Part shown: one piece after another, positions 19,311 to 29,309 of the stretch
Layout: each line of letters starts with the position of its first letter
How positions within the stretch are numbered: the first letter of the stretch is position 1
Source: Rachicladosporium sp. CCFEE 5018
Taxonomy: Eukaryota > Ascomycota > Dothideomycetes > Cladosporiales > Cladosporiaceae
Assembly (NCBI GenBank): GCA_002077045.2
Contig: KZ111142.1
Coordinates: 1,450,308 to 1,514,307 of the forward strand
Direction: 5' to 3'
Length of the DNA stretch: 64,000 nt
Position numbers and translations under genes: made by a program
The notes under the pieces: model-generated
The model's database searches: none
Seen by the model: the letters and a program-made list of their open reading frames with translations, nothing else
Told to the model about the DNA's origin: nothing

Positions 19311-21190
19311 GCGATGATGAACCAGATAATCAGCACGCATGTCGAGATGATGGCTTCTTGTCGCACGGTCTTGTACAAGGCGTTCGTGACATGGAGCACA
19401 GCATCAGCGATGTCGTCTGCAGCTCCTTCTCCAGGTCCAGCGGCTAGTATGCTTGACTGCGAGCCGGAGACCTTTTCAACAGCACCTAGGCTGAACGTGT
19501 TCGGGTCCATGAGCGGAAAATCGACCTTGGCGTGATCGCTCACCCAAGTCAGACCTTTCTGGACACCCTGAATCTTGAGCAGTACGAGGCAGTTCAATAC
19601 ACCCACGATGGGTTCGTACAGAACTGTGCCGCCGAATGTATCATTTAGCTCTTTCATCATGCCGTCAACGAACACATTCAGTGTGTGGTTCACAGCGCCT
19701 GTTGTGGTGTTGACCCAGCCAAAAACATCGTCATTGATCTTAACGTTCGTAGTGTTGATCATATCGTTCGTACCGGTGGCCCATTGCTCGCTTGCGTTTT
19801 CGAGTTGCATCACAACCTTATCGGCGAAGTTGCCGACTTGGTTGGTGAGTGCGGGCACCTCCTTCTCAATGGACTTGAGCAGAATGAACTGGCACAAGCA
19901 GCCAAGAAGTCCGGCGACAGCAAGCGAGAGTACGAAGAGCGCCGGCACAGTCGTAGCGTATGCGACACTCCAGCGGACGAGAGCCTTGCGACGGCTTGAC
20001 TCGAATTTGTTGGCAAGCATCAAGCCGAATGACGAAGTGTATGGCCTGGACGCAAGGTACACAGCGTCCAGTGGATCGTGAGCATCAGATTTGATCAGGC
20101 GGGCGCGTTCTTGCATGAAGCGCCACCTTCGCAGCTCGCGATACGCCATCGGAACCATCGCCAAGATCGCAAGGGTGATCAAGGTAGCCAAGAAGATCTT
20201 CTTCGCCATGTGCTCGATGTTCACAAGGTCGTCGAAGAAGTCGCTGACGCCGTTGTTGTCGGAGCAGAATGTCAGCTTTTCCTTGGCAGGTACTGGAAAC
20301 ATCGAAGAGTTCAATGTGTATCTTGGCAGGCTCTCGTTGAGCAGCTTCTTGACCTCTTCAAAGGGGAGCCTCAAAGCCATGTTCGTGAAGTTGTTGACTT
20401 CGGCGAACGTAGGGATTGAGCCATTGAGTTTCTCCAGTCCTTGATCGTAGCCGGCAGGGAGCTGAATCGAGTTCAGCTTCGTGATCTCCCCGCTAAAGTC
20501 TACCTTCGGTGGCGTAGGAGTCTTGCCAGTGAAGAGACTGCCGATTTTGCTGAAGTCCGACATTAATCCATTGATGCCTTTTTGCAAGTCGCCAGCAGCG
20601 TCGCCGAGCTCGTCTCCAATGCTTTGGACAGTGGAGTTGAGTAAATTGCCAACGTCTTCAGCGACACTGATGGCAACATGCAAGCTGCCTCCAACCGCCA
20701 GGGTGATGAGGCACATGTATGTGTCAGTCAAGAGGTTGATGATGAAGACGATGATCTCCTCAACAGCAGTAACACTCATGACGAGCATCTGCATGAGACC
20801 ATTGACCGCCTTCTCGAGCCCTCTGACCGTGAGCTCATTGACACCCTGGCTCATATAGTATGGCATACTAGCCATAGCCGATCCAATATTTTCCACGGAA
20901 GTACAAGCGCTGAGCGCCTGCTTCCTCGCCGTTCCAAGGTTGTCGTCCAAGCTAGCGATAGCGAAGAGAGTCCGAATCAGTACAAGTAAGAGTAAGACGG
21001 TCCATCTGTTGATCCACGTCTGCGAGAGTCTAGCTCGAAGACCGAGATAGGGTGTTAGGTAAGGTTCTGTTTGCGAGGCAGGTCGTGATGCTTCCTGTGA
21101 AGCGTAGTAATCGCGCATAACATGGCTGTCCGCGGAAAGAGATGGCGGCGCAGGATTAGGGTATTGCTGTTGGTTCTCTGGGGATGACAT
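19311..21190 (-). CDS. PRM1: PRM1-like protein, 5' two thirds (haplotype C, cut by the gap)
   Basis: Starts at 21190 with the same MSSPENQQQ and runs to the contig edge at 19311. Compared with the other copy I see only two protein changes (Phe to Tyr near residue 29, Val to Ile near residue 99) and no nucleotide difference over the first ~1.3 kb from the gap. The 3' third is absent here. The only PRM1 3' end in the window is 7586-8430 in contig A, whose last 361 bp equal 19311-19671, so A plus C gives one complete gene as well. The sequence immediately upstream of the start differs from that of the B copy. Confidence 0.85.
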
Positions 21191-23220
21191 GGTGGTGGAC
21201 GATGCCGAAAGTCAAGGTGTGCCTGATCGAGTTGTTTAGTGGATATTGCTGGCAGTGTAAATGTCGCTGGTTGCTGCGGTCGTTGAAAGGAAAGAGCGAC
21301 CGTGAAGTGCGAGTACGCCAACGTGACGCCAGGTCGAGCCGCGGGATTATCGGTATAGTGAATTACAGTAGTGAAAGGTGCCAGCACACAGTCAAGGTAC
21401 GCAGTACAAAGGAAAGTCGTCAGGTCGTGTATGTCGCAGCCGAAGTGCAGTCAAGAAGCAGCTCAAGCAACCCGAACAAAGAAGTGCAACAATAAGAAAG
21501 ACAGGTCCAACGTACCATGCTGTCTAGGCCGGGCCAGTCATGCGACCCGGAAGAGTTCTTTGTCGCCAACATGACAACATGTAGATGCTTCTAAGGCGTT
21601 TCAGCGTGTCGTCCAACCGTTCACGTCCTGGTCTGGGATTCGAAGTAGGCGGAGTGTCCGTGCGGGCTTCTACGCGCCGCAGGTCTTGCAAGGCGGCTGT
21701 TGTCGCAGCCAGTCGATGGACTGACTGCGAATATTTGCGTGCGGGTCGACGAGTGGACCGAACATAGAGATGAACGAGGAGCGTCTGGCGTTGCTGGCAT
21801 ACGCGACATCGTGCTGATGGTCGCGTATGTGGTGTTGTCGCAACGCCGAGACTTCCTTCGCCCATCTCACACATCCCCTTCGCTTGATCCATCATGGACG
21901 GGCCGAGCATGACTTCCTCCCTCCCACGTTCCTTCGAAGCCACGCTGGGCTGCCTTCCCGTCGCTCATACGATACAACGAAGGCAGCCCAGCTGGTGCAC
22001 AGTGAACAGTTGATGGCGGCGACGATCCTTTCTTATGGTGCGCCACACCTGCCACGCGCGCTAGCGGCCAACTTCCCGGTCTCGTCAACACACGCGCCAT
22101 GCGACGAATCTTCATATGAACTCTCACCTCTACAACCTGTCGACGTCTGTCAGACTATCACGACCTCATTGTATGTCGCATACATCGCTTCGACAGTCTT
22201 CCACCCTCACGGTAGATTAGAGATGCGTGGATTCTCTCAATTGCATTCTTCATGGACGTGACGTAGCGTTGCCTTTGCGCTCCAATCAGAGTCGTACCCT
22301 GAAGTGTTGGACTTCACTCGAGATCTTTGGTCTTGCGAAAATATGAGCAGCGCACAGCAACCTCCGAAGAAATGGTGGCCGGGTCTCAAACACCTCGGCA
22401 CGACTGCAAGCTTCTATGACCCTTGCGTACTGTGCTCTCGCCCCTGATCAAGATCCGTGGAACGGTTTACCAGCGAGTCAATATCGATCTCATAACCTGA
22501 ACTGCCTACTGCCCACGCTTCTCTATGCGGCACCTACACTCGAGCATTTTGAAGCTCCTAGCGACCTTGGCCAGAAGTACGAGGGGCTATCGAGACTCTA
22601 TGCTCCTTCCGGGCACTGCGCCTGGAGATCGGTCTACAAGGTCTGGGTATTACGCGCTGCTGCGGCATTGACACGCTGTTTGTACAGTATGAGCCTGTGA
22701 CTTGCTGGTAAGCGACGCGAGACGCGGTGCTTCGCGGCCCTCTCGCTCCACGGTGACTGAGCAGATCACTCGTGCCATCACATGTACACTCAGTAGTTCG
22801 CCGTAAGTATGCGCGAGCTTGACGGTAGCCTCAGGCGATTGGGGAAGGTAAGCTCCGTCATGCGGCTCACAGCGCTGTTGTCAGTCCATCACTCACTTTA
22901 GGCACGTGCTATCTAAGATATACTTCACCTGTAGAGGTATCTTGCATCTACGTCTCTTCAGCCTATGGCTTTCTTACCATCATCCACTACCTGCCCATTT
23001 CCATTCATTTCATCCAATACAATCGGTCAAGTGGCGCAGAAGCACCTGTGTGTCTGCAACACAATGACCTACTCACAACAACATCCACCAGCCGTTTCGA
23101 ACCACCGATGTGACCACCTCGCGTCAATAACATCCCGATCCGATTGTCATAACATTCGGGTACTCCCTGAAGTGAAGCACATCAACAACGCCAAGCACCG
23201 ACGAAAGGCTACCATATCGG
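21191..23220. other. Intergenic region upstream of PRM1 (haplotype C)
   Basis: Counterpart of 10411-12439 with scattered SNPs and small indels. Holds the second copy of the hairpin. No gene can be supported. Confidence 0.5.
21944..21992. other. 14-bp perfect inverted repeat (hairpin), haplotype C
   Basis: Same arms and loop as at 11162-11210. Arms are 21944-21957 and 21979-21992, with no change between haplotypes. Confidence 0.75.
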
Positions 23221-23913
23221 ATGGCCCTGACATATGGCAACTCTCGCAAATGGATCAACCCAGCAGTCCTCGACAAGAAGAAAGATACGAGTCTTACGAG
23301 CGCGAAGATCAAGATCTGTCGCAACTCGCCTTTCTTCCCCTCGACAGCACAAGAGCTCATTCGCCACCAAATCGAGTATGCCACCCTTTTGGCCGCCCAC
23401 AGACTCGCAAAGATCCGTCAGGCGATCTCGCCACCCGTCATCCGCCTGCCGTTCAGCGGTATCTTGACGGAAGATTCCACATGCTCACTCGATACTTTGC
23501 CCTCCGCTTACTCCACAGTCCTCAGCATCCACACACTCTTCACCCCGGCCTACACGTCCACCCTACAGCCCCTCGCTCCCTGGCCCTCTCGCTCAGAGCT
23601 GAAGTACGAAGGAGACGATCGCATAGCGACAGATGCGCTTCATCGGCGCTTTCTCCCACTGCCTCGCATGCCAGGTAACGAGACGGTCAACTGGCAGCAT
23701 CGCAATGTGCTTCCGCAGTACGCATTCGAGGATTTCTACTTAGAGATCCGGGAGGAGGAGGTGTTTGAAAGGAGCCATGTGGTTGGAGAGTGGGAGTTCG
23801 GAGTTGGCGAGAGTGAGGAGTGGGAGGACTGGGTCGGCTACGGGGATGCTAGTGGGCGGGACGTGATTGGATGGGGGCTCTGGGACGAGATTGAGAAGAT
23901 GGGGTGTTTGTGA
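23221..23913 (+). CDS. Conserved hypothetical protein, 230 aa (haplotype C)
   Basis: Allele of 12440-13132 with identical length. The 12 differences include three Gly/Lys to Glu changes in the acidic C-terminal part and substitutions such as Tyr/His, Lys/Glu and Gln/Pro elsewhere. The frame is kept in spite of many silent and flanking changes, so it is very likely translated. No domain is recognised. Confidence 0.7.
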   Translation: MALTYGNSRKWINPAVLDKKKDTSLTSAKIKICRNSPFFPSTAQELIRHQIEYATLLAAHRLAKIRQAISPPVIRLPFSGILTEDSTCSLDTLPSAYSTVLSIHTLFTPAYTSTLQPLAPWPSRSELKYEGDDRIATDALHRRFLPLPRMPGNETVNWQHRNVLPQYAFEDFYLEIREEEVFERSHVVGEWEFGVGESEEWEDWVGYGDASGRDVIGWGLWDEIEKMGCL

Positions 23914-24210
23914 AAGAATTGGTGCGGAGTGGCGCGAAATTGAAAAGTGGTTGGAGAGAGGCTTACAGATCGGCGACCGACCATGAGCGATGAGGGTCTT
24001 ATGATGTGGTGCTGAGGAAGACTGGGTTATTCTATCTTCAGCGTTCTGCTTGGATCGGAGCACCAGCGATGCTCCTGGATGCATTGGACATGGCAATGAG
24101 GATGCGATCATGAATGATGAGACGAGCTTTTCATGACTATAGTAAGATTTGAATGCAATTGCGGCAAAATCAATGACTACATCCAGGACAATCACAACTC
24201 GTCTATTGCG

Positions 24211-26211
24211 TCACTTCTGATAGATCAACATATTCTTGCCCACATCAGCCCCTTTACAGTTATCGCAGCCCTCGCAGGGCTTACCAGCTTGCTTCTCAGT
24301 ATGCGCCTTCGCCTCCTTCAGCGCCAGCTTCGCAGCCTTCTTGCGCTCCTTGTCAGCAAGCGCTTTGTCCTCTTTCCGCTTCTGATCCCACGCCTCGCCC
24401 TTGTCCTGACCACCACGCGTGTACACCGGCTTTGCGGAGAACCTGCGTGCAGTGTCGGGCGAGTGCACAGGATAGCGATTGGAGTTCATGCGGTGCGGCT
24501 TAGTAGTACGCGGGGACGTGATAGCACTGCGAGGCGATGAAGCCTTCGAGGCCGCCGATGAGCGCTGCAGATGAGGCGGTCCTTGGCTGCTGCGTAGCTG
24601 GCGTACATTCTGGGCTGCAGCACGGAACTCGTCGCCAACGACGCCTGTCTCGAGATCGGCAAGATGCTTGACAGCGGTAGCGTTCGGCTTAGCGTCGAAA
24701 AACGGCATCTCGGCGTCGATGTCTTTGTCGCTACGGTACTTGTTAGACTCCTCAGCAGATCCTCCACCCTGGGTCTGGTACCCAGGCTGTTCGCTCATGG
24801 TCTTGGCAAAGCTCTTGAAGCCCGGGTTGTACGCAGTGTATTTGCTGAAGGTGGCGGTGTTGGCAGGTTGCTGCCAAAGGGGGACAGTGGGTGTCCATCC
24901 GACGACACTGGTTGGGCGAGATCCTGGCGCGGGCTTGCGAGTGACAACTGAACGCTGGGCCGATCCACTCGGGATCAAGCTGGAGGGGTGGGTCAGTCTC
25001 GTCTTGGGGTCCGTAGTGTCCATGATAACTTTGGCACGGATGCTAGCGACTCGTTCGATGTTTCCTTCGTCGTCTGAAACGTAAGCTGGGCTTGCAGAAG
25101 AGGGTGCGCGATAAAGATTTGTCGATTTGTAGAAGGCGGGCTCAGCGTTGAGAGATCTTTGGTCAGCGACTGTTGACGGCGGCGATGAGCTGCGTGTCGA
25201 GGTTGAGTCGAAAAGCGATGGACTCGACCTTGTGCTCGTACCAGACGATGGACTTGACTGTATATGGTGATTGCCTTTGTTTGGGCGTGGTCGTTTCCGG
25301 TTGTTGCCGAAATTTGACAAAGGTCTTTGAGGGACAGCCTCGTCGCCCGTCTCGACTTCCTCACCACCACTGTCGAGCGCTTGTCCTGGGACGTCTCCGC
25401 GCAATGAAGGTGATGTCGAGATATTGGCCCCAGGTCCGGCTGAGGCCTTTTGATGCTTCTCATACGTCGTCTGCGGTATGTCCTCCTCCGCCTCAATGAT
25501 AGTAGGCACCATCGAGAATGCCGGAGACGGGCAAAGCATTTCAGGCGTGCCAGACATCACTACACAGAGCATCTCCGTACCAGATGGAGGAGCTTCTTGC
25601 AGTGCAAGCACGTGCGGCGCATGATTCTCCGCCTCTGAGCCAGGATGTCTGCAGTCACAAATCTTTGAAGGCTCCGGCAGGCGTTTAAATGATTTGTGGG
25701 CATCTGACCGCACAGTGGACTGCACTGACGTCCTTCGTACTGGCACAGATATCAAGCGTACATGCTGTGCAGCTCGTGTACGCGCCTCTCGATCTTGGCT
25801 AGCTTGCTTAGCCTGCACCGACGTGTACTTGACCGTGAATGTACGTTGTAGTTCTGGCTCGGGCGCAGTGAACTTCTTGCGTGCGGCGAACAGTCCGAAA
25901 CACCCTTTCGACTCTGCATCGTCGTTTCTGTTATCGGGAGACTTGCGTCCGAAGGAACCGAGAAGTTCCTTAAACTTGTTGGCGGGAATGTAATTCTTCG
26001 GGGGAGTCTGCTGGAGGCTCAGAGCATCGCCAGCGGCTTTCGAGTTCCACAACTTGACGCGGACTGATACAGGAGTATCGCTGTTTGGTCGCATCCACTC
26101 TTTCTCAGCGATCGTACAACTCGGCATCGAAGAAAAGTAGGGGAAATGCATAGTTACAAATAGAAAATTGATGGGGAAATAGAAAACCAGGCCTGCGTGA
26201 CTATACCTCAA
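24211..26211 (-). CDS. Hypervariable unknown protein, 666 aa (haplotype C)
   Basis: Allele of 13439-15388. The open frame begins with an extra MRYSHAGLV stretch; alignment with the other copy supports the Met of MHFPYFSSMPS or the later MRPNSDTPV as the real start. Shared elements are FGRKS near the N-terminus, CDCRH, ETGDEAV.QRPLSNF.NNRKRPRPNKG, SSASPAYVSDD, the WQQPANTATFSKYTAYNPGF block, and the Lys/Glu helix plus CEGCDNCKG end. Several indels separate the copies in the first half. The end extends by Gln-Lys compared with copy B. Disordered; no known family; cellular role unknown. Confidence 0.7.
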   Translation of the reverse strand: MRYSHAGLVFYFPINFLFVTMHFPYFSSMPSCTIAEKEWMRPNSDTPVSVRVKLWNSKAAGDALSLQQTPPKNYIPANKFKELLGSFGRKSPDNRNDDAESKGCFGLFAARKKFTAPEPELQRTFTVKYTSVQAKQASQDREARTRAAQHVRLISVPVRRTSVQSTVRSDAHKSFKRLPEPSKICDCRHPGSEAENHAPHVLALQEAPPSGTEMLCVVMSGTPEMLCPSPAFSMVPTIIEAEEDIPQTTYEKHQKASAGPGANISTSPSLRGDVPGQALDSGGEEVETGDEAVPQRPLSNFGNNRKRPRPNKGNHHIQSSPSSGTSTRSSPSLFDSTSTRSSSPPSTVADQRSLNAEPAFYKSTNLYRAPSSASPAYVSDDEGNIERVASIRAKVIMDTTDPKTRLTHPSSLIPSGSAQRSVVTRKPAPGSRPTSVVGWTPTVPLWQQPANTATFSKYTAYNPGFKSFAKTMSEQPGYQTQGGGSAEESNKYRSDKDIDAEMPFFDAKPNATAVKHLADLETGVVGDEFRAAAQNVRQLRSSQGPPHLQRSSAASKASSPRSAITSPRTTKPHRMNSNRYPVHSPDTARRFSAKPVYTRGGQDKGEAWDQKRKEDKALADKERKKAAKLALKEAKAHTEKQAGKPCEGCDNCKGADVGKNMLIYQK

Positions 26212-27122
26212 CTTTGCTGTACCTGCAGATGGCGGTCTAGTGAGCTATACAAAAGAGGTCGTAAGGTCGGGAAAAGGGAACTGGGTCAGGACCTGAGGTG
26301 ATCATCTGCAACTTCGAGATGTGCGATGTAGTCAGACAGCCTTCGAGCCGAGACATCGCACCGGTCCTGTTGTCAATCGAGACTCGATCTGTTATGTCTT
26401 ACCTACGTGTACTGGCCAAGACATGATGAGAGTGGTGTTTGCGCAATGCTGCGTGACTCCATACTGTCTCAGCTCGCGACCGTGTAAGCCCGCTGAATGC
26501 CTGAATTCACTGCCCACGCAACGACTTCCCCTCTCCTCCAGTATTGGACTTGGCGGATTATAGTGAGAAGAGTGCGGCGACAAGGTAAGCTCGGTGTTTT
26601 GAGTCCGGCCAAGTGAACGTGGTATGCAGATGCAGCGGCCGTAGTAGCGTTCTCCTATTCGATGCTACATCGACTCTTCTTGTCGATACAGCGCCTCCCG
26701 ACTTGCTCCAGCGACATACGACTCTTTCAGTGCATGCGACAAACGCTGCGTTACAAGAGACCGCAGAGGGCTCCTGAGTCCTGACGTGGAGGTGGTGACG
26801 TTCACAGCGAGGCGGCGCAGCAAGTCGTAGCGAAGCCGGAGGCCAGTTCCCTAGCGTGTCTGCAAGCGAGCCAATAGATCGAGCGACGGCAAGGTGTAAG
26901 GCAAGGTCTAGCGGGTGAAGAAGGCGCGTGGTGCGGTGCTCGTAGTTGGGAAGGCACGACTGACACCTGGTCTGGCAGCGCAGACTTGATGCGCGGCGAC
27001 ATCGTCTTGGCAATTTCGACGACTTGAGTGCGAGATCCTCTGCACGACACTCTTGAGCAACTCCCGAGATGGGGAGTGTCGCATTCAGGGGTTGAATGGA
27101 AGCCTGGTGCACCGACGACTTC
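26212..27122. other. Divergent intergenic region upstream of the hypervariable gene (haplotype C)
   Basis: Counterpart of 15389-16371, aligning only with many substitutions and indels until about 27.0 kb, where near-identity to copy B resumes. No gene seen. Confidence 0.5.
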
Positions 27123-28106
27123 TCATCCCTTCTCCGTCCCTGTAATCCTCAGCACCCTCCCCACAGCCTTCACTCCATCTCGCAACCCCAACCCAGTCGC
27201 ACCGCCCTTCTTCCTGCCAATGCTCTTCTCAGTCACCCCCGGTTTAGGTGGCCACTCGCCATCATCTTTCCAGCCCCTCACAGCAGCCTCGATCATGACC
27301 TTAAGATTCACAGGTACCGAGGGAGTGCGAGACTGCTGTATGATCTTGCTGTAGATTTCTGGGTAGACCGCAGGTGAGAGGCGACGTCGCACCGGGTGAT
27401 TTGGGAGGATGAGAGGCATGACAGGGACGAGTGTTGTAGTGGCTTCGTTCGTCCTGACCAGGATGAGCCGCTCGATGGGCAGTGGCGAAGTGCCGCCTGT
27501 GGACGACGAATGAGGAGGACTAGAGGAAGTCGAAGACCGTGGTGTCGACTCTGCAGATTCTGATGTAGACTCCATATCAGGACCTTCCTCCTGCGGCTGC
27601 CGCGAACCTTCGGGCGAGATGACAGCACCACACCACGCATCCCTTCTAGCGATCCAGTGCTCCAGCCCATTGTTCCAGGTCATTTCTGTCTGCAGCGCTT
27701 CATCTCTTCGCCTCCTCTTCACGGCTTTTCGAGCCGCCATCTCGGTGCCAACACTGTCCGGTCCCTCGAACTTGAAGATCTGCTTTTTGCTTCCTTTGCT
27801 GCTCTTAGAACCCAGAGAACCCACACTCGCCACCTCATCCTCCTTCTCGTCGGACGAGTAGTCCCGCTCTCGCCATTGCAATGCCTCCGCGTTCACAGAA
27901 CCTCTCCTGCCGTTGCTGCTCGCATGGAAGCGAAATCCTCCTACCGTCGTAGATATAGCATCGCTTCCGGACGATCGATACGCAGGCAAAGTCGGATACT
28001 CCCAATCCACCCTAACCTTCTCCTTAATCAACCGTCTCGCCTCCCGAATCTCCTCCTGCTGCTCAGCACTCCTCGAATGATGCGGTAATCCCAGATGAAG
28101 CGTCAT
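27123..28106 (-). CDS. Gag1-like clamp domain (DUF4050-type) protein, 327 aa (haplotype C)
   Basis: Allele of 16372-17355 with equal length and roughly a dozen amino acid changes, most of them in the Ser/Lys-rich linker and a few conservative ones in the core (for example NLQVM to NLKVM). The core motifs LEHWIARR, AWCGAV, TPSVPVNL and GWKDDGEWPPKP are kept. Same minus-strand position between the hypervariable gene and BDF1. Confidence 0.62.
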   Translation of the reverse strand: MTLHLGLPHHSRSAEQQEEIREARRLIKEKVRVDWEYPTLPAYRSSGSDAISTTVGGFRFHASSNGRRGSVNAEALQWRERDYSSDEKEDEVASVGSLGSKSSKGSKKQIFKFEGPDSVGTEMAARKAVKRRRRDEALQTEMTWNNGLEHWIARRDAWCGAVISPEGSRQPQEEGPDMESTSESAESTPRSSTSSSPPHSSSTGGTSPLPIERLILVRTNEATTTLVPVMPLILPNHPVRRRLSPAVYPEIYSKIIQQSRTPSVPVNLKVMIEAAVRGWKDDGEWPPKPGVTEKSIGRKKGGATGLGLRDGVKAVGRVLRITGTEKG

Positions 28107-29309
28107 GATATCGATGCCCTTTTGCAATTCCCATGCCCTGGTAATGCGAATCCGAAATCCCGCGGAATGCTGGTCGTTTTTACGCGCCGTACTCCCGAAG
28201 CCATGAGGGAGTTCTCAATGGTCAATGCAAGCAATATGTGTTCAATGAAAGTAAAGTATTGCAGTCAATGCGTGCGTCCTGATCTTTGGAATCAATACGT
28301 CACGCGCGCATCGCCTAGTGATCGCCAATATGCAGTTCCTCCGAGGAGCTGGCGCAATCTGCCCTTGTCTGTCGCAAAAGCTTGATCGTGGTAGTGCGGG
28401 GTGGCTAGCGTGATCGAGAATTGATGAGGGCTGAGATCTGGTCCAAGGGTCGCCATGTGCCGAATTCGGCTGCTGTGCCGCCCAGCTTGTCATCGTGAAT
28501 GATGGTGTCTTGAATATGCATGTGGCATCATATGTCTTTGATCGTGGAGTTGTGAGATATGAGCAAGTGACTTGCGAGACACGGGGGAGCACGAGCAAGG
28601 ACAAGAGGAGGAAGCGGACTGGAGCGGCCTAGCAAGGCACATGGTGAGGCGGAAAGACTCGACAGATACCTACATCCTCTATGCACATCCAGGACACGAT
28701 CAGTGCCATGTCCTCCGCTTGACATCTGTCATCAACGACTCCGGCGGCAGTGGCTATGCACAGCAAACACTGGGAGCCTGATCCGCCATAGCGGTACCGC
28801 GACAGGCAATGCTATATTCCACCAAGACAGCGGCACTGCGCGACGATGTGGACTGCAGCGCCCAGAGCACAGCACGCCACGAACAATTGAGATCCAATCG
28901 GGCCAGCAAGCCAGCAGGTCAAGACGTTATGACACAAGGATGAGCAAGAGTTGGTAATACCAAGTTGCATTCTGGATTTTCTATCGCCTATCAAAACAAT
29001 ACCATCCTCCGCTCAGCAAGGGAGCTATCCTGCTAACCTGCCGATAGCAATGATCGGAGCCGCCGAGCAAGAGCTAGCAGCCAGCCACGCCATCAGGAGC
29101 CTCGGATCACCCGCCAATTTTGTCGTCCACGTCGTAGGGTATCGTACAATTACACTATCCGCCAAGCAATAGCAGGACTGGCCAATCTAGGATGCCTGTG
29201 CCTGGGCAGAGCGCTTGCCACCTGAGCAACCTTGCCATCAAGGTCATGGCAAGACAAGCAGCAAGTATTCGCAGCAGCCACCAGTCACCACCTCCACAAA
29301 GCCGCGCCT
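28107..29309. other. Intergenic region between Gag1-like gene and BDF1 (haplotype C)
   Basis: Counterpart of 17356-18567. A stretch near 29203-29232 carries a GAGCGC/TGAGC-type pattern faintly like a tRNA A-box region, but no complete cloverleaf can be folded by eye and the other haplotype lacks it. Confidence 0.45.

Noticed and set aside
19073..21190. 705-aa minus-strand ORF fusing PRM1 with a basic Ser/Arg tail through the Ns
   Set aside because: The tail is the bromodomain-gene sequence read in a wrong frame through 100 unknown bases; it is a scaffold chimera.
29203..29232. tRNA-like A-box pattern near BDF1
   Set aside because: No full cloverleaf can be folded and the other haplotype does not keep the pattern.
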